Below the pieces are notes generated by a model. It was not told the DNA's origin. It was given only the letters and a program-made list of their open reading frames with translations, and ran no database searches. From Candidatus Latescibacterota bacterium (GTDB lineage: Bacteria; JAAXHH01), in assembly GCA_022823465.1 (NCBI GenBank), contig JAJEHX010000034.1:1-64000 (forward strand): a stretch of DNA of 64,000 nt, read 5' to 3'. Positions 7,737 to 18,573 of the stretch are shown piece after piece (the stretch's first letter is position 1; each line of letters starts with the position of its first letter). The translations under genes and the position numbers were made by a program.

Positions 7737-8305
7737 TCCTGGTCATCGACAATTACGACTCCTTTACCTACAACCTGGTCCAGTACCTCGGGGAACTGGG
7801 GCAGGACATCGTCGTGCACCGGAACGACCGGATTTCCCTGGATGAAATCGAGGCGCTCGATCCGGACCACCTGGTCCTCTCACCGGGACCGTGCACGCCC
7901 GATGAGGCTGGGGTTTCCGTCGACGCGGTCCGTAGATTTTCCGGCCGTATCCCCATCCTGGGCGTCTGCCTGGGACACCAGTCCATCGCCCAGGCCTTTG
8001 GCGGTCGGATCGTCCGGGCGCCCGATCCGGTACACGGGAAGACCTCCTCGATCGCTCACGACGGGACGTCCATCTACGATCGGCTGCCGAACCCCTTCAC
8101 GGCGACGCGTTATCATTCGCTGATCGTGGAAAATGAGACGCTGCCAGAATGCCTGGCGGTGACCGCGCACTCGGAGGACGGCCTGATCATGGGACTCAGG
8201 CACGGTTCCCTGCCCGTTTTCGGCGTACAGTTTCACCCGGAGTCCATCCTGACCGAGGTCGGAAAGCAACTGTTGCGGAATTTCGTGGAGACGGAGCACG
8301 CATGA
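7733..8305 (+). CDS. trpG: Anthranilate synthase component II (glutamine amidotransferase)
   Basis: This 190-aa class I amidotransferase supplies ammonia to TrpE. It begins [15 protein letters not shown] and has the nucleophile Cys79 in GVCLGHQ and the His-Glu pair in QFHPES. The start is GTG 7733, overlapping the trpE stop as GTGA. Upstream in-frame starts would read through the trpE end and give unrelated sequence. The stop overlaps the trpD start (ATGA). Such stand-alone TrpG proteins often also serve PabB, which is not seen here. Confidence 0.96.
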   Translation: MILVIDNYDSFTYNLVQYLGELGQDIVVHRNDRISLDEIEALDPDHLVLSPGPCTPDEAGVSVDAVRRFSGRIPILGVCLGHQSIAQAFGGRIVRAPDPVHGKTSSIAHDGTSIYDRLPNPFTATRYHSLIVENETLPECLAVTAHSEDGLIMGLRHGSLPVFGVQFHPESILTEVGKQLLRNFVETEHA

Positions 8306-9312
8306 TTCAGCAAGCCATATCGAAAGCCATCGAGGGGAACTCGCTGACCGAGGCCGAAGCGATGGAGGTCATGGAAGGGATCATGTCCGGCGACGCGACG
8401 CCCGCTCAGATCGGCGCCTTTCTGATCGCATTCCGGCTGAAGGGCGAAACTATCGAAGAAGTCACCGGCTTCGCTAGGGTCATGCGCGCCCGGGCCACGC
8501 GGATCGAATGCCGCGCCTACCCCATCGTGGATACCTGCGGTACGGGGGGCGACGGCAAGCATACCTTCAACATATCGACGGCGGCGGCTTTCGTGGCCGC
8601 GGCCGCAGGCGCCTTCATCGCCAAGCACGGCGGCCGCGCCGCGTCCAGCAAGGCGGGCAGCGCGGATGTGTTGACGGCCCTGGGGGTCGACATCGAGACG
8701 CCGCCGGAGCGGGTCGCGGACTGCATCGACGAAATCGGAATCGGTTTCATGTTCGCCCCCGCCCTGCATTCGGCCATGCGGTTCGCGAGCGGTCCGCGCC
8801 GTGAACTCGGCGTGCGGACAGTGCTCAACCTGCTGGGCCCGCTGACCAATCCGGCCGGTACGACGGCGCAGGTCATGGGCGTATACGACGGAAGCGTCGT
8901 TCAGACCGCGGCCCACGTACTGAACAACCTCGGGGCGGAGCGTGCCTTCGTGGTGCACAGCGCGGACGGACTGGACGAGATCACGACCACGGCGCCGACC
9001 CACGTGGCGGAAGTCAGGGACGGCACCGTCAGGACCTACGATGTCGCGCCGGAAGACTACGGTCTGCCGCGCGCTTCAATAGAAAACCTTAAGGGTGGCG
9101 AGGCGGAGGAGAACGCCGCGATCATCCGATCCCTGCTGGAGGGGGAAAAGGGTCCCCGCAGAGACATCGTGCTGCTGAATGCAGCCGCGGCAATCGTCGC
9201 CGGCGGCAAGGCGGAGGATTTCGACGAGGGGATCGCCAGGGCGGCCCGGGCGATCGACTCCGGGGCGGCAAACGCCAAACTGGACGCGTTGATCAGGATG
9301 ACCAACGAATAA
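8302..9312 (+). CDS. trpD: Anthranilate phosphoribosyltransferase
   Basis: It joins anthranilate to PRPP. The 336-aa protein has the PRPP-binding loop [14 protein letters not shown] (from about residue 76), [17 protein letters not shown] and the GPLTNPA segment typical of TrpD. The ATG at 8302 overlaps the trpG stop by 4 bp and gives the normal family length. A longer in-frame version would begin inside trpG. Confidence 0.97.
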   Translation: MIQQAISKAIEGNSLTEAEAMEVMEGIMSGDATPAQIGAFLIAFRLKGETIEEVTGFARVMRARATRIECRAYPIVDTCGTGGDGKHTFNISTAAAFVAAAAGAFIAKHGGRAASSKAGSADVLTALGVDIETPPERVADCIDEIGIGFMFAPALHSAMRFASGPRRELGVRTVLNLLGPLTNPAGTTAQVMGVYDGSVVQTAAHVLNNLGAERAFVVHSADGLDEITTTAPTHVAEVRDGTVRTYDVAPEDYGLPRASIENLKGGEAEENAAIIRSLLEGEKGPRRDIVLLNAAAAIVAGGKAEDFDEGIARAARAIDSGAANAKLDALIRMTNE

Positions 9313-9354
9313 GCACTTGGTATCAGCGGGACGCGGACGCAGGAAGGGCGAAGC

Positions 9355-10167
9355 GTGGCAGCCATGAATATTCTGGACCAGATCGTAGCGCACAAGATCG
9401 ACGAGGTCGAAGACCGGAAGCGACGCACGCCGCTGCCGATTGTCGAGCCCGGACCCCGCGTGGACATTCGGCCCTTCGACCGTGCGCTCAAGCAGGACGA
9501 CGGCGTCGGCGTCATCGCCGAATTCAAGAAGGCTTCGCCCTCTAAAGGCCCCATGTGCCCCGATGCGATACCCGATGAGATCGGTCCGGTCTACGCGGCG
9601 CACGGGGCCTCGGCCATTTCGGTGCTGACGGACCGGCGGTTCTTCCAGGGGTGTGACGAGGACCTGGTTGCGTTGCGCCGGAGCGTGCCGGTGCCGGTGC
9701 TGCGCAAGGAATTCATTGTAGACGAATACCAGGTCCACGAGACCGCGGTCCTGGGCGCGGACGCCATGCTGCTGATCGCGGCGGTACTGGACGATGCCCG
9801 CCTGGCGGCACTGCAGCGGACCGCGGCGGCATACGGCCTGCACTGCCTGGTGGAAGTACACGACGAGCGGGAGCTGGACCGGGCCCTGGATGCCGGGAGC
9901 GGTATCATCGGCATCAACAACCGGGACCTGACGGATTTCACCGTTTCGCTGGATACTTCGCTGAGGCTGAGGCCGCGCATTCCCGATGGGATCGTGACCG
10001 TGAGCGAGAGCGGGATACATACCCGGGACGACGTCCTTCTCCTGCAGCAGGCGGGGTTCGACGCCGTACTCGTGGGCGAGTCCCTGATGGCGGCAAACGA
10101 GGTCGGCGGACAACTGGACGCCCTGCTGGGCCGGGCGCCCGTGCGAACAGGACAGGGGGCTGAATGA
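9355..10167 (+). CDS. trpC: Indole-3-glycerol phosphate synthase
   Basis: This (beta/alpha)8 enzyme of 270 aa closes the indole ring. It shows VIAEFKKASPSKG (catalytic Lys), SVLTDRRFFQG, VLRKEFIVDEYQ, LVEVHDERE, GINNRDL and VSESGIHTRDD, all in family order. The GTG at 9355 is chosen because AGGAAG lies 8 nt upstream. The ATG at 9364 (MNILDQIVAHK) would be an equally normal N-terminus. It is separate from trpF, unlike the E. coli fusion. Confidence 0.95.
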   Translation: MAAMNILDQIVAHKIDEVEDRKRRTPLPIVEPGPRVDIRPFDRALKQDDGVGVIAEFKKASPSKGPMCPDAIPDEIGPVYAAHGASAISVLTDRRFFQGCDEDLVALRRSVPVPVLRKEFIVDEYQVHETAVLGADAMLLIAAVLDDARLAALQRTAAAYGLHCLVEVHDERELDRALDAGSGIIGINNRDLTDFTVSLDTSLRLRPRIPDGIVTVSESGIHTRDDVLLLQQAGFDAVLVGESLMAANEVGGQLDALLGRAPVRTGQGAE

Positions 10168-10186
10168 TCTCCCTTCGGATACGATA

Positions 10187-10801
10187 ATGAATACGGTCAA
10201 AATCAAGATATGCGGCATCACGAACGAGGCGGACGCCACCACGGCGGTCCGGGCTGGCGCGGACGCGCTGGGGTTCATTTTTTATAGGGGCAGTCCCCGC
10301 TACGTTGAGCCGGTACGGGTCGCGGAAATGGTTGCCGGCCTGCCGCCCTTCGTCGTCCCCGTGGGCGTATTCGTGAACGCGGCGGCCGATGAGGTCGGCG
10401 AAATCTGCGAGACCACGGGTATCCAGGTCGCCCAGCTCCACGGCGATGAGTCGCCGGGTTATTGCAGTAAGCTGGACCGGCCCGTCATCAAGGCCTTTCG
10501 CGTCAGGGACGATTCCTGGAAATCCGATGCCGCGGCCTATGGCGTCGGCGCGGTGTTGCTCGATACTTTCGCCGAAGACCGCTACGGCGGGACGGGGCTT
10601 ACATTCGACTGGCGGCTCGTGGAAGGCAGTCCCCACCGCGTCATTCTGAGCGGCGGACTGAACCCCCATAACGTGGCCGAAGCCGTGCGGCGCGTGCGAC
10701 CCTACGCCGTGGATACGGGAAGCGGCGTTGAACGGGAACCGGGCCGCAAGGATCATGGCAAGATCCGGGCCTTCGTGGAGGCCGCGAGGGGATCGTCATG
10801 A
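10187..10801 (+). CDS. trpF: Phosphoribosylanthranilate isomerase
   Basis: This 204-aa TIM-barrel enzyme catalyses the Amadori rearrangement before TrpC. The start VKIKICGITN carries the catalytic Cys. LGFIFYRGSPRYV, QLHGDE, VLLDTF and VDTGSGVEREPGRKDH follow as usual. It lies 19 bp after trpC, and its TGA overlaps the aroE ATG. Confidence 0.96.
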   Translation: MNTVKIKICGITNEADATTAVRAGADALGFIFYRGSPRYVEPVRVAEMVAGLPPFVVPVGVFVNAAADEVGEICETTGIQVAQLHGDESPGYCSKLDRPVIKAFRVRDDSWKSDAAAYGVGAVLLDTFAEDRYGGTGLTFDWRLVEGSPHRVILSGGLNPHNVAEAVRRVRPYAVDTGSGVEREPGRKDHGKIRAFVEAARGSS

Positions 10802-11691
10802 GCACTCAAAATGAAAACAGACTCCCGGGACTTGCGATTTCCGGTTCGACCCGCGTGGTGGGGGTATGCGGCCAGGGCATCGGATACACTTTGTCGCCGG
10901 CCATGCATAACGCCGCCTTTCGGCATTGCGGCCTGGATTACGTGTATGTAACCTTTGAAATCGCGGCAACCGCCCTTCGACAGGCGGTAGACGGGATCCG
11001 GGGACTCGGGCTGGCGGGCGTCAACGTGACCAAGCCGCTCAAGACGGACGTGCTGCCCTACCTGGACGAGGTGTCCGACGAGGCCCGAAGGGTCGGTTCG
11101 GTCAATACCATCGTCAACCGGTCGGGCCGGCTCGCCGGCGCTTCGACAGACGGCGCGGGACTCCTGCGGGCACTGGAGGAAAAGGGGATCGACGTCAGGG
11201 ATTCCAGGGTGCTGATCCTGGGCGCGGGCGGAGCGGCCCGGGCAGCCTGCGATATGGCAAGGAACGCGGGGGCGGACTCGATTGCCATAGCCGCCCGCAA
11301 CGCGGCGCGGGCCCGGGACACCGCGCAGTTGGGCGGCGCTTCGATAGTTGCACTGGAGTCGGGTGAACTGAGGCCGGCGCTCGGAAACGCCGACCTGGTC
11401 ATCAACGCAATCCCCACGGACCTGAAGCTGGACAAGGACTGGTTCCGCGCGGATCAGTTCGTCTACGACACGCGCTACGACCAGGAGGAAACCGCGTTGA
11501 TCCGGTGTGCCCGGTCCCGGGATGCGGGCGCGTCGAACGGCATCGATATGCTGCTGTTTCAAGGCGCGGCGTCATTTGAAATCTGGACAGGCCGGACGAC
11601 GCCGGTCGAGGTGATGAGAAGCGCCCTGGAAGATCAGGTGCGGCGCCGGGCGGTTCAGGACGGAACCGGTCATGCGGGACAACCGGTATAG
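10798..11691 (+). CDS. aroE: Shikimate dehydrogenase (NADP)
   Basis: It reduces 3-dehydroshikimate to shikimate. The 297-aa protein has the substrate-binding segments GYTLSPAMHNAAF and GVNVTKPLKTDVL (catalytic Lys), NTIV, and the dinucleotide fold LILGAGGAARAA. The C-terminal GIDMLLFQGAASFEIWTGR is typical. It begins MSTQNENRLPG with GAGGGG just upstream and is coupled to trpF by a 4-bp overlap. Confidence 0.96.
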   Translation: MSTQNENRLPGLAISGSTRVVGVCGQGIGYTLSPAMHNAAFRHCGLDYVYVTFEIAATALRQAVDGIRGLGLAGVNVTKPLKTDVLPYLDEVSDEARRVGSVNTIVNRSGRLAGASTDGAGLLRALEEKGIDVRDSRVLILGAGGAARAACDMARNAGADSIAIAARNAARARDTAQLGGASIVALESGELRPALGNADLVINAIPTDLKLDKDWFRADQFVYDTRYDQEETALIRCARSRDAGASNGIDMLLFQGAASFEIWTGRTTPVEVMRSALEDQVRRRAVQDGTGHAGQPV

Positions 11692-11793
11692 TTATTGAGC
11701 AGAGGCCGTCCGCGCGGGTACACCGGCCGGCGGCATTGAACGCGTGACGGTCCGGAGCTGGTCGGACCGGGAACCTCGAAATCTGGAGAAGGC

Positions 11794-12951
11794 ATGTTAC
11801 GATACCTGACCGCAGGTGAATCACACGGACCGGCGATATCGGCGATCCTCGAAGGATTGCCCGCTGGGGTGCCGGTCCGGGCGGAAGAGATCAACCGGGA
11901 TCTGAAACGGCGCCAGGGCGGATACGGACGGGGCCGGAGAATGCAGATCGAGACCGATACGATCGAGATCCGGGGCGGCGTGCGCCACGGAAAGACCATG
12001 GGAGGGCCGGTTTCCCTTGTGGTCCAGAACCAGGACTGGAAGAACTGGACGGACGTGATGGCGATCGAGGAGGCCGATGGTCCGGTGCGACGCCAGGTGA
12101 CCCGGCCCCGGCCGGGGCATGCCGACCTTGCGGGCGGTTTGAAATACGACCGCCGCGACCTGCGGGACGTCCTGGAACGGGCGAGCGCCCGGGAAACGAC
12201 CATGCGGGTGGCCGTCGGCGCGATCGCCCGGGCGTTCCTGGCGGAATTCGACATCCGCGTGCTCAGCCACGTCGTCCGCATCGGACAGGTGGACGCCGAC
12301 GTGGCCGGCCTTTCGAACGACGAAATCCTGAAAGGGGCCGAGCGTTCACCCGTGCGTTGCGCCGACGAAGACGCGGCGGAGAAGATGATCGGAGAAATCG
12401 ACCGGGCGAAGTCCCTCAAGGACACGATCGGCGGCGTCTTCGAGGTCAAGGTACTGAACGCGCCGCCCGGCCTGGGCAGCCACGTGCAGTGGGACCGCAA
12501 GCTCGACGGACGCCTGGCCCAGGCGGTCATGAGCATCCAGGCCGTAAAGGGCGTCGAGATCGGCCTGGGCTTCGGGGTGACCCAGGTGCTGGGTTCCGAG
12601 GTTCATGACGAGATCTTCTACGGCGATGGCCGGTTTTACAGGGAAACGAACCGGGCCGGCGGCATCGAGGGCGGCATGACCGAAGGCGAGGAAATCATCG
12701 TGCGCGGCGCTCTCAAGCCCATCGCGACCCTGATGCGCACCATCATGTCGGTGGATATCGAGACCAAGGAAGCCTTCGATTCCGCCAAGGAGCGTTCCGA
12801 CGTCTGCACCGTGCCCGCCGCCGGCGTGATCGGCGAAGCGGTGGTGGCCTTCGTCATCGCGGACGCCATGCAGGAGAAGTTCGGCGGCGACAGCCTGGAT
12901 GAAATGAAGCGGAACTACGTGGGATACAAGGCTCAATTGGCGCGTTACTAG
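11794..12951 (+). CDS. aroC: Chorismate synthase
   Basis: It forms chorismate from EPSP using reduced FMN. The 385-aa protein starts MLRYLTAGESHGPAI, with the family motifs RRQGGYGRGRRM, PRPGHADLAGGLKY and RASARETTMRVAVGAIAR, and RSDVCTVPAAGVIGEA near the C-terminus. GAGAAGG precedes the ATG. The 102-bp gap after aroE is the widest within the supraoperon and shows no terminator. Confidence 0.97.
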   Translation: MLRYLTAGESHGPAISAILEGLPAGVPVRAEEINRDLKRRQGGYGRGRRMQIETDTIEIRGGVRHGKTMGGPVSLVVQNQDWKNWTDVMAIEEADGPVRRQVTRPRPGHADLAGGLKYDRRDLRDVLERASARETTMRVAVGAIARAFLAEFDIRVLSHVVRIGQVDADVAGLSNDEILKGAERSPVRCADEDAAEKMIGEIDRAKSLKDTIGGVFEVKVLNAPPGLGSHVQWDRKLDGRLAQAVMSIQAVKGVEIGLGFGVTQVLGSEVHDEIFYGDGRFYRETNRAGGIEGGMTEGEEIIVRGALKPIATLMRTIMSVDIETKEAFDSAKERSDVCTVPAAGVIGEAVVAFVIADAMQEKFGGDSLDEMKRNYVGYKAQLARY

Positions 12952-13013
12952 TACGAGCGCCTGAACCGTCACCGACCGGTCGTGCGGCCTGAGCCGGTAC
13001 CGGACCGTGTCGT

Positions 13014-14639
13014 GTGCGGGGGGCAGTTGGAACGTTGAAGAATACAGGACAAAGGAAAGCCGGCGGCATCGTTCTGATCGGCTTCATGGGCACCGGGAAG
13101 ACGGCGGTGGGAAGACGGCTGGCACACGCCCTCGGCGTGCCCTTCGTGGACACCGACACCCTGATCGAGGAGAAGACCGCGACGAGTATACCGGCGCTCT
13201 TCGAGACACGGGGCGAACAAGGTTTTCGGGCGGTCGAGAAGGAGGTCATCCGCGGTCTGGCTGACGGGGAGCGCAAGGTGATCGCCACGGGCGGCGGCGC
13301 GGTGCTCGATCGGGACAACTTTACCGTGCTGCAGTCTCTCGGTTCGGTCATCCATCTGAACGCGCCGGCGTCGACCATACTGGCCCGGACGAGAGGCGAC
13401 GCCGGGGTCAGACCTCTTCTGGCCGGAGAGGACCCGCTGGAACGGATCCGGTCGCTGCAGCGGGAGCGCGCTCCGGTTTATGGCCAGGCGGATCACGAAG
13501 TCGACACGTCACGGCATACAATTGACGAGACCGTGGAGATGGTCATGGCATGGACACTAGGCAGCGAACAGGTAATCCGGGTGGACCTGGGGGCCGCCAG
13601 CTACGATATCGTGATCGGACCCGAGTGTCTCGGCCGACTGGGCCCCTTGATGAGATCCTTCGACCTGACTGACCGTGCGCTGGTCGTAACCCATCCTGGC
13701 ATTGGCTCGCTATACGGAGAGCGGACGACGGAGTCCCTGCGGTCGGCCGGGTTCGAACCGGCCGTCATCGAGGTGCCGGACGGCGAAGGACAGAAATCGC
13801 TGGAATGGGCCGAGAAGCTCTACGACGCGATGCTGTCCCACCGCATGGACCGCCGTTCCCCCGTCATTGCGCTGGGCGGCGGGGTGATCGGGGACCTCGC
13901 CGGCTTCGCATCGGCCACCTTTCTGCGCGGCGTCCCATTTGTTCAGGCGCCCACTTCTCTCCTGGCACAGGTGGACGCCAGCGTGGGCGGCAAGGTCGCC
14001 GTGGACCACCGGCGCGGGAAGAACCTGATCGGCGCGTTCTATCAGCCCCTGCTCGTGCTGGCCAGCCTGGATACGCTCGACAGCCTGCCCGACCGGGAAC
14101 TGCGCGCGGGCATGGCGGAAGTGATTAAGTATGGGGTCATTGCAGACGCCGGCCTTTTCGCCTATATTGAGGGTCGCCTTGACGAGATACTCGGGCGCGA
14201 CAGCGGCGTGCTGGCCCACCTGGTGGCCCGGTCCTGCGAGATCAAGGCGGACGTGGTCGCCGGGGACGAGCGCGAACAGGGACGGCGGGCCATTCTCAAC
14301 TTCGGTCACACCATGGGTCACGCCATCGAGACGCAGACCGGCATGCTGCACGGGGAGGCGGTTTCGATCGGCATGGTCTACGCGGCCCGCGTGGCGGAAC
14401 GCATGGGCGTGGTGGACGGCGAAGGCGTCGGGCGGCTGATTGATCTCGTGAGGCGTACTGGGCTGCCGCAACGGTGCGACGGACTGGACGTCGCCGGGAC
14501 AATCGAAACCATGAAGCTCGACAAGAAATCGGTCGGGGGCCGCCTGCGGTTCATCCTGCCGAAACGGATTGGCGAAGTGGTCATCCGGGACGATGTGCCC
14601 GATGAGTACGTCCGATCGGTCCTGACGACGGGAAACTGA
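13014..14639 (+). CDS. aroKB: Bifunctional shikimate kinase / 3-dehydroquinate synthase (AroK-AroB fusion)
   Basis: One 541-aa protein joins two shikimate-pathway enzymes. Residues about 18-180 are shikimate kinase (P-loop [31 protein letters not shown], lid Arg in [13 protein letters not shown]). Residues about 190-541 are NAD-dependent dehydroquinate synthase ([25 protein letters not shown], metal ligands in [16 protein letters not shown] and [10 protein letters not shown]). The join has no stop or frame change. The start may be GTG 13014 or TTG 13035. Similar fusions are known, for example in Thermotoga. The two steps it catalyses are not consecutive in the pathway. Confidence 0.94.
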   Translation: MRGAVGTLKNTGQRKAGGIVLIGFMGTGKTAVGRRLAHALGVPFVDTDTLIEEKTATSIPALFETRGEQGFRAVEKEVIRGLADGERKVIATGGGAVLDRDNFTVLQSLGSVIHLNAPASTILARTRGDAGVRPLLAGEDPLERIRSLQRERAPVYGQADHEVDTSRHTIDETVEMVMAWTLGSEQVIRVDLGAASYDIVIGPECLGRLGPLMRSFDLTDRALVVTHPGIGSLYGERTTESLRSAGFEPAVIEVPDGEGQKSLEWAEKLYDAMLSHRMDRRSPVIALGGGVIGDLAGFASATFLRGVPFVQAPTSLLAQVDASVGGKVAVDHRRGKNLIGAFYQPLLVLASLDTLDSLPDRELRAGMAEVIKYGVIADAGLFAYIEGRLDEILGRDSGVLAHLVARSCEIKADVVAGDEREQGRRAILNFGHTMGHAIETQTGMLHGEAVSIGMVYAARVAERMGVVDGEGVGRLIDLVRRTGLPQRCDGLDVAGTIETMKLDKKSVGGRLRFILPKRIGEVVIRDDVPDEYVRSVLTTGN

Positions 14640-14673
14640 ACGGCGGCTGGTCCGCTTGAACCGGGATGGAATC

Positions 14674-15120
14674 TTGAAAATACTCGTGTTGCACGGTCCG
14701 AATCTGAATATGCTGGGGGTCCGGGAACCGGAGGTCTACGGTAGCGATACCCTCGAGGACATCAACCGGTCCCTCGAGTCGGCCGCGGCGGACCGGGGGG
14801 TCGAGTTGCGCATTCGCCAGTCCAATCACGAAGGCGTGCTGGTGGACGAGATTCAGCAGGCCCTCGGACGGGAGGACGGGATCCTGATCAATCCCGGCGC
14901 GTACACCCACACGAGCATCGCCCTGCGCGATGCGATCGTCGCCGTGGGCCTGCCCGTTCTGGAAGTCCACATGTCCGACATACATGCCCGGGAAAAGTTT
15001 CGACATCACTCCTACATCGAAGCTGTGGCGCTCAGGCAGATCTGCGGCCATGGAAGCAAAAGTTATCTGTTGGGCCTGGAGGCCCTGGCCGATCATATCG
15101 GGAAGGGGAGCGAGGGATGA
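14674..15120 (+). CDS. aroQ: 3-Dehydroquinate dehydratase, type II
   Basis: It dehydrates 3-dehydroquinate. The type II signature appears as [20 protein letters not shown], with [33 protein letters not shown]-like sequence and the catalytic Tyr and His in place. I prefer the TTG at 14674 (148 aa, [10 protein letters not shown]), because it matches the usual N-terminus and has GGGATGGA upstream. A TTG at 14656 would add six residues. The stop overlaps the trpB start as ATGA. Confidence 0.93.
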   Translation: MKILVLHGPNLNMLGVREPEVYGSDTLEDINRSLESAAADRGVELRIRQSNHEGVLVDEIQQALGREDGILINPGAYTHTSIALRDAIVAVGLPVLEVHMSDIHAREKFRHHSYIEAVALRQICGHGSKSYLLGLEALADHIGKGSEG

Positions 15121-16322
15121 CCGCCACCGCACTGCCTGACGAAAGAGGGCATTTCGGAGTCTTCGGCGGCCGTTACGTCCCGGAAACGCTGATGACGGCC
15201 CTGGACGAACTCCTAGAGGTCTATGAAGCGGCGAAGCGGGATCCGGCCTTCGAGGATGAATTCCGCTACTACCTGGGGGATTACGTGGGCCGGCCTTCCC
15301 CGCTGTACTACGCGGAGCGGCTGACGGAGACCCTAGGCGGCGCACGGATCTATCTCAAGCGGGAAGATCTGAACCACACGGGCGCCCACAAAATCAACAA
15401 CACCATCGGTCAGATCCTGCTGACCCGGCGCATGAAGAAACCCCGGGTCATCGCCGAGACCGGGGCCGGGCAGCACGGCGTGGCCACGGCCACCGTGGCC
15501 GCCAGATTCGGCCTGGAATGCGACGTCTACATGGGTACCGAGGACATGGAACGCCAGGCGCTGAACGTCTTCCGCATGCGCCTGATGGGGAGCCGGTGCA
15601 TCGGCGTCGACGCGGGGAGCCGCACGTTGAAGGACGCGCTGAATGAAGCCTTGCGCGACTGGGCGACCAATGTCCGCCATACCCATTACATCATCGGATC
15701 CGTGGCGGGACCCCATCCCTTCCCCATGATGGTACGTGACTTCCAGTCGGTCATCGGCCGCGAGGCGCGCGAACAGATCCTCGAGAAAGAAGGACGGTTG
15801 CCGGATGCGCTCGTCGCCTGCGTGGGGGGAGGCAGCAATGCCATCGGGCTCTTTCATCCCTTTCTCGACGACGACGTTCGGCTGGTCGGCGTGGAAGGGG
15901 CGGGACACGGGCTCGATACCGGCCTGCACGCCGCGACGCTGGGCCTGGGCACGCCGGGTGTATTGCACGGCGCCATGAGCTATACGGGACAGGACGCCAA
16001 CGGCCAGATCCAGGTCGCTCATTCCATCTCCGCCGGACTGGACTATCCCGGGGTGGGACCCGAGCACAGCTACCTGAAGGACTCCGGCCGGGCGGAATAC
16101 GTCAGCGTGACCGACGACGAGGCGCTGGAGGCCTTCGAACTGCTGTCCAGGGTCGAAGGCATCATACCCGCCCTGGAAAGCGCCCACGCAATCGGCCATA
16201 TCGCCCGGATCGCCCCGGAAATGGACCGGGACAGGGTTATTGTCCTGGGGCTGTCGGGCCGCGGGGACAAGGACGTCCAGCAGGTATACGGATTCATGGA
16301 CCAGGAGCGGATGGAGCACTGA
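15117..16322 (+). CDS. trpB: Tryptophan synthase beta chain
   Basis: It condenses indole with serine using PLP. The 401-aa protein starts with [17 protein letters not shown] and has the PLP lysine in [36 protein letters not shown] and the end region [13 protein letters not shown], all of the TrpB1 type that pairs with TrpA. The ATG at 15117 overlaps the aroQ stop. trpA follows immediately. Confidence 0.98.
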   Translation: MTATALPDERGHFGVFGGRYVPETLMTALDELLEVYEAAKRDPAFEDEFRYYLGDYVGRPSPLYYAERLTETLGGARIYLKREDLNHTGAHKINNTIGQILLTRRMKKPRVIAETGAGQHGVATATVAARFGLECDVYMGTEDMERQALNVFRMRLMGSRCIGVDAGSRTLKDALNEALRDWATNVRHTHYIIGSVAGPHPFPMMVRDFQSVIGREAREQILEKEGRLPDALVACVGGGSNAIGLFHPFLDDDVRLVGVEGAGHGLDTGLHAATLGLGTPGVLHGAMSYTGQDANGQIQVAHSISAGLDYPGVGPEHSYLKDSGRAEYVSVTDDEALEAFELLSRVEGIIPALESAHAIGHIARIAPEMDRDRVIVLGLSGRGDKDVQQVYGFMDQERMEH

Positions 16323-17159
16323 ATGAACCGTATTGAAGAGACCTTCGCATCGCTTAAATCCGCGGACCGGAAGGCACTGGTCCCGTACATCATGGCGGGA
16401 GATCCGGACCTGGAAACGACCGCAGCGCTGGTCGTGGAACTGGATCGCCGCGGCGCCGACCTGGTCGAACTGGGCGTTCCCTTCTCCGATCCCATCGCGG
16501 ACGGTCCCACGATTCAGCGCGCCGCGCTGCGGGCCCTGGACCAGGGTACGACCCTTCGGGACGTCGTCGATACGGTCGGTTCCATCCGGGAGCGGTCCGA
16601 AATACCAATCGTCCTGATGACCTATTACAACCCGGTGCTCGCGTACGGGATCGGGGACTTCTCCCGGGACGCCGCCGGCGCGGGCGTGGACGGTCTGATC
16701 GTGCCCGACCTTCCGCCGGAAGAAGGGGCCGAACTGTCCGTCGCTTGCCGGCGGCATGGACTCACCGTCGTTTTTCTGGTGGCGCCCACGAGCACTACGG
16801 ACAGGATCGAACTGGTGAACCGTCACACCACAGGATTCGTCTACTGCGTCTCCCTGACCGGCGTTACGGGCGCCCGGGGAAAACTGGCGGACGGTGTGGA
16901 CGAGTTCATGGCGCAGGTGCGGTCCCACACGGACCGGCCCCTTGGCCTGGGATTCGGCATATCGTCGCCGGAACAGGCCAATGAGGCCTCGCGCCTGGCC
17001 GACGGGGTCATCGTGGGCAGCGCTATCATCAACGTGATGGAAGAACACGCCGGTAAGCCGGACCTGCTCCGGCTCGTGGGCGAATACGTGGCTTCGCTGA
17101 GAGCGGCCATAGACAGAACAGGCATAGACGGAAAGACCCCGGCGGCCGCGCCAGGGTAA
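16323..17159 (+). CDS. trpA: Tryptophan synthase alpha chain
   Basis: It cleaves indole-3-glycerol phosphate and channels indole to TrpB. The 278-aa TIM barrel has YIMAGDPDLETT, the catalytic Glu in ELGVPFSDPIADGPTIQ, the catalytic Asp in VDGLIVPDLPPEE, and GFGISSPEQ near the phosphate site. The ATG directly abuts the trpB stop (TGA-ATG). Confidence 0.97.
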   Translation: MNRIEETFASLKSADRKALVPYIMAGDPDLETTAALVVELDRRGADLVELGVPFSDPIADGPTIQRAALRALDQGTTLRDVVDTVGSIRERSEIPIVLMTYYNPVLAYGIGDFSRDAAGAGVDGLIVPDLPPEEGAELSVACRRHGLTVVFLVAPTSTTDRIELVNRHTTGFVYCVSLTGVTGARGKLADGVDEFMAQVRSHTDRPLGLGFGISSPEQANEASRLADGVIVGSAIINVMEEHAGKPDLLRLVGEYVASLRAAIDRTGIDGKTPAAAPG

Positions 17160-17181
17160 AATCCACATTCCAGGAGGGACC

Positions 17182-17547
17182 ATGGTCCGGGGCGTTCGAG
17201 GCGCCATAACCGTTGAATTGAATTCCGCCGATGCCATTGGAGAAGCTTCCCGGCGACTGCTTTCGGCGATCGTCGACGTCAATCGCATCGAATTGGAACA
17301 GATCGTCAGCGTCATCTTTTCGGCGACGACGGATCTAGACGCGGAGACACCTGCTCTTGGGCTGCGCCAGATGGGATGGACGTCGATTCCCCTGTTCTGT
17401 ACGCAGGAGATGGAAGTCCCTGACGGACTGCCCCGGTGCATACGGGTTCTTGTACATGTAAACACGGGCAAATCGCAGAATGAAATGCGGCATGTATACC
17501 TGGACGGCGCCGTCACGCTCCGGCCGGACATCGCCGAGGGAGGCTGA
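17182..17547 (+). CDS. aroH: Chorismate mutase, AroH class
   Basis: This 121-aa protein of the trimeric Bacillus subtilis-type chorismate mutase family converts chorismate to prephenate for Tyr and Phe. It has [11 protein letters not shown] (active-site Arg), [18 protein letters not shown] (Arg of the active site) and [13 protein letters not shown] with the conserved Tyr. It is monofunctional and not fused to TyrA, PheA or DAHP synthase. AGGAGGG precedes the ATG. Confidence 0.94.
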   Translation: MVRGVRGAITVELNSADAIGEASRRLLSAIVDVNRIELEQIVSVIFSATTDLDAETPALGLRQMGWTSIPLFCTQEMEVPDGLPRCIRVLVHVNTGKSQNEMRHVYLDGAVTLRPDIAEGG

Positions 17548-17548
17548 A

Positions 17549-18565
17549 ATGGTGGTCGTAATGAAACTTCAGGCTACAGAAGAGCAAAAGGAGCACGTCC
17601 GGGAGACTATCCGGGCCTTCGGCTGTAAACCGCGGGATATACAAGGTGACGAAATGACCATCATCTGCGTCATCGGAGATACCCTGAGTCTCACACCGGA
17701 ACAGTTTGAAATCCTTGACGGAGTGGACCGTGTCCAGCGTATCCAGCGGCCTTACAAGCTGGTGAGCCGGGAGGTGCAGCCGCATAAGACCAGGTTTCAG
17801 GTGGGCAACGTTACCATCGGCGGCGACCGCATCACCATCATCGCCGGCCCCTGTTCCGTGGAATCCTACGAGCAGTTTCTGACCGCGGCGCAGCACGCGC
17901 GGGCGGCGGGGGCCCACATCATTCGGGGCGGAGCGTTCAAGCCGAGGACTTCCCCCTATAGTTTCCAGGGTCTCGGAGAGGAAGGCCTCGAGATCATGGC
18001 CCGGGTCAGCGAGGAAACGGGTCTGCCGACCATCTCGGAGGTGATGGAACCGGAGACGGCACCTATGGTGTCGGAGTACGTGGACATGTTGCAGATCGGC
18101 GCCAGGAACATGCAGAACTACCCGCTGCTGAATGCCGTGGGACAGAGTGCCAGGCCTGTCATGCTCAAGCGGGGAATGTCCGCCACGCTCGAGGAGATGT
18201 TGCTGGCGGCCGAGTACATCCTGGCGGCGGGGAACCACAACGTCGTCCTGTGCGAACGGGGCATACGGACCTTTGAAACGTGGACGCGGAATACGCTCGA
18301 CATCTCTGCCGTCCCCGTGTTGCAGAAATACACCCATCTGCCCGTGTTCATCGACCCGAGCCACGGGACCGGCAACGCGGATTTCGTGGGACCGGCCTCC
18401 CGGGCGGCGGTGGCGGTCGGCGCGGACGGGCTCATGATCGAGATGCATCCCAGTCCCGAGCGTGCGCTATCGGACGGAGACCAGTCCCTGACGCCCGAAG
18501 CGTTTGCCTCGCTGATCCCGGAATTGCAGGCGGTCGCGGCGGCCGTGAATCGTTCCATCGACTGA
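17549..18565 (+). CDS. aroF: 3-Deoxy-7-phosphoheptulonate (DAHP) synthase, type I-beta with N-terminal regulatory-type domain
   Basis: It catalyses the first step of the shikimate pathway. I chose ATG 17549 (338 aa), which has GAGGGAGG upstream and lies just after the aroH stop; an ATG at 17561 is possible. Residues about 1-70 form a ferredoxin-like domain as in Thermotoga maritima DAHP synthase, where it mediates Tyr/Phe feedback. The catalytic barrel has [47 protein letters not shown] and DPSHGTGN. Confidence 0.95.
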   Translation: MVVVMKLQATEEQKEHVRETIRAFGCKPRDIQGDEMTIICVIGDTLSLTPEQFEILDGVDRVQRIQRPYKLVSREVQPHKTRFQVGNVTIGGDRITIIAGPCSVESYEQFLTAAQHARAAGAHIIRGGAFKPRTSPYSFQGLGEEGLEIMARVSEETGLPTISEVMEPETAPMVSEYVDMLQIGARNMQNYPLLNAVGQSARPVMLKRGMSATLEEMLLAAEYILAAGNHNVVLCERGIRTFETWTRNTLDISAVPVLQKYTHLPVFIDPSHGTGNADFVGPASRAAVAVGADGLMIEMHPSPERALSDGDQSLTPEAFASLIPELQAVAAAVNRSID

Positions 18566-18573
18566 GTTCGGCT

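Noticed and set aside
15333-17531. Minus-strand open frame of 732 codons
   Set aside because: It lies opposite trpB, trpA and aroH, which have full family motifs. The translation is low in structure and resembles no family.
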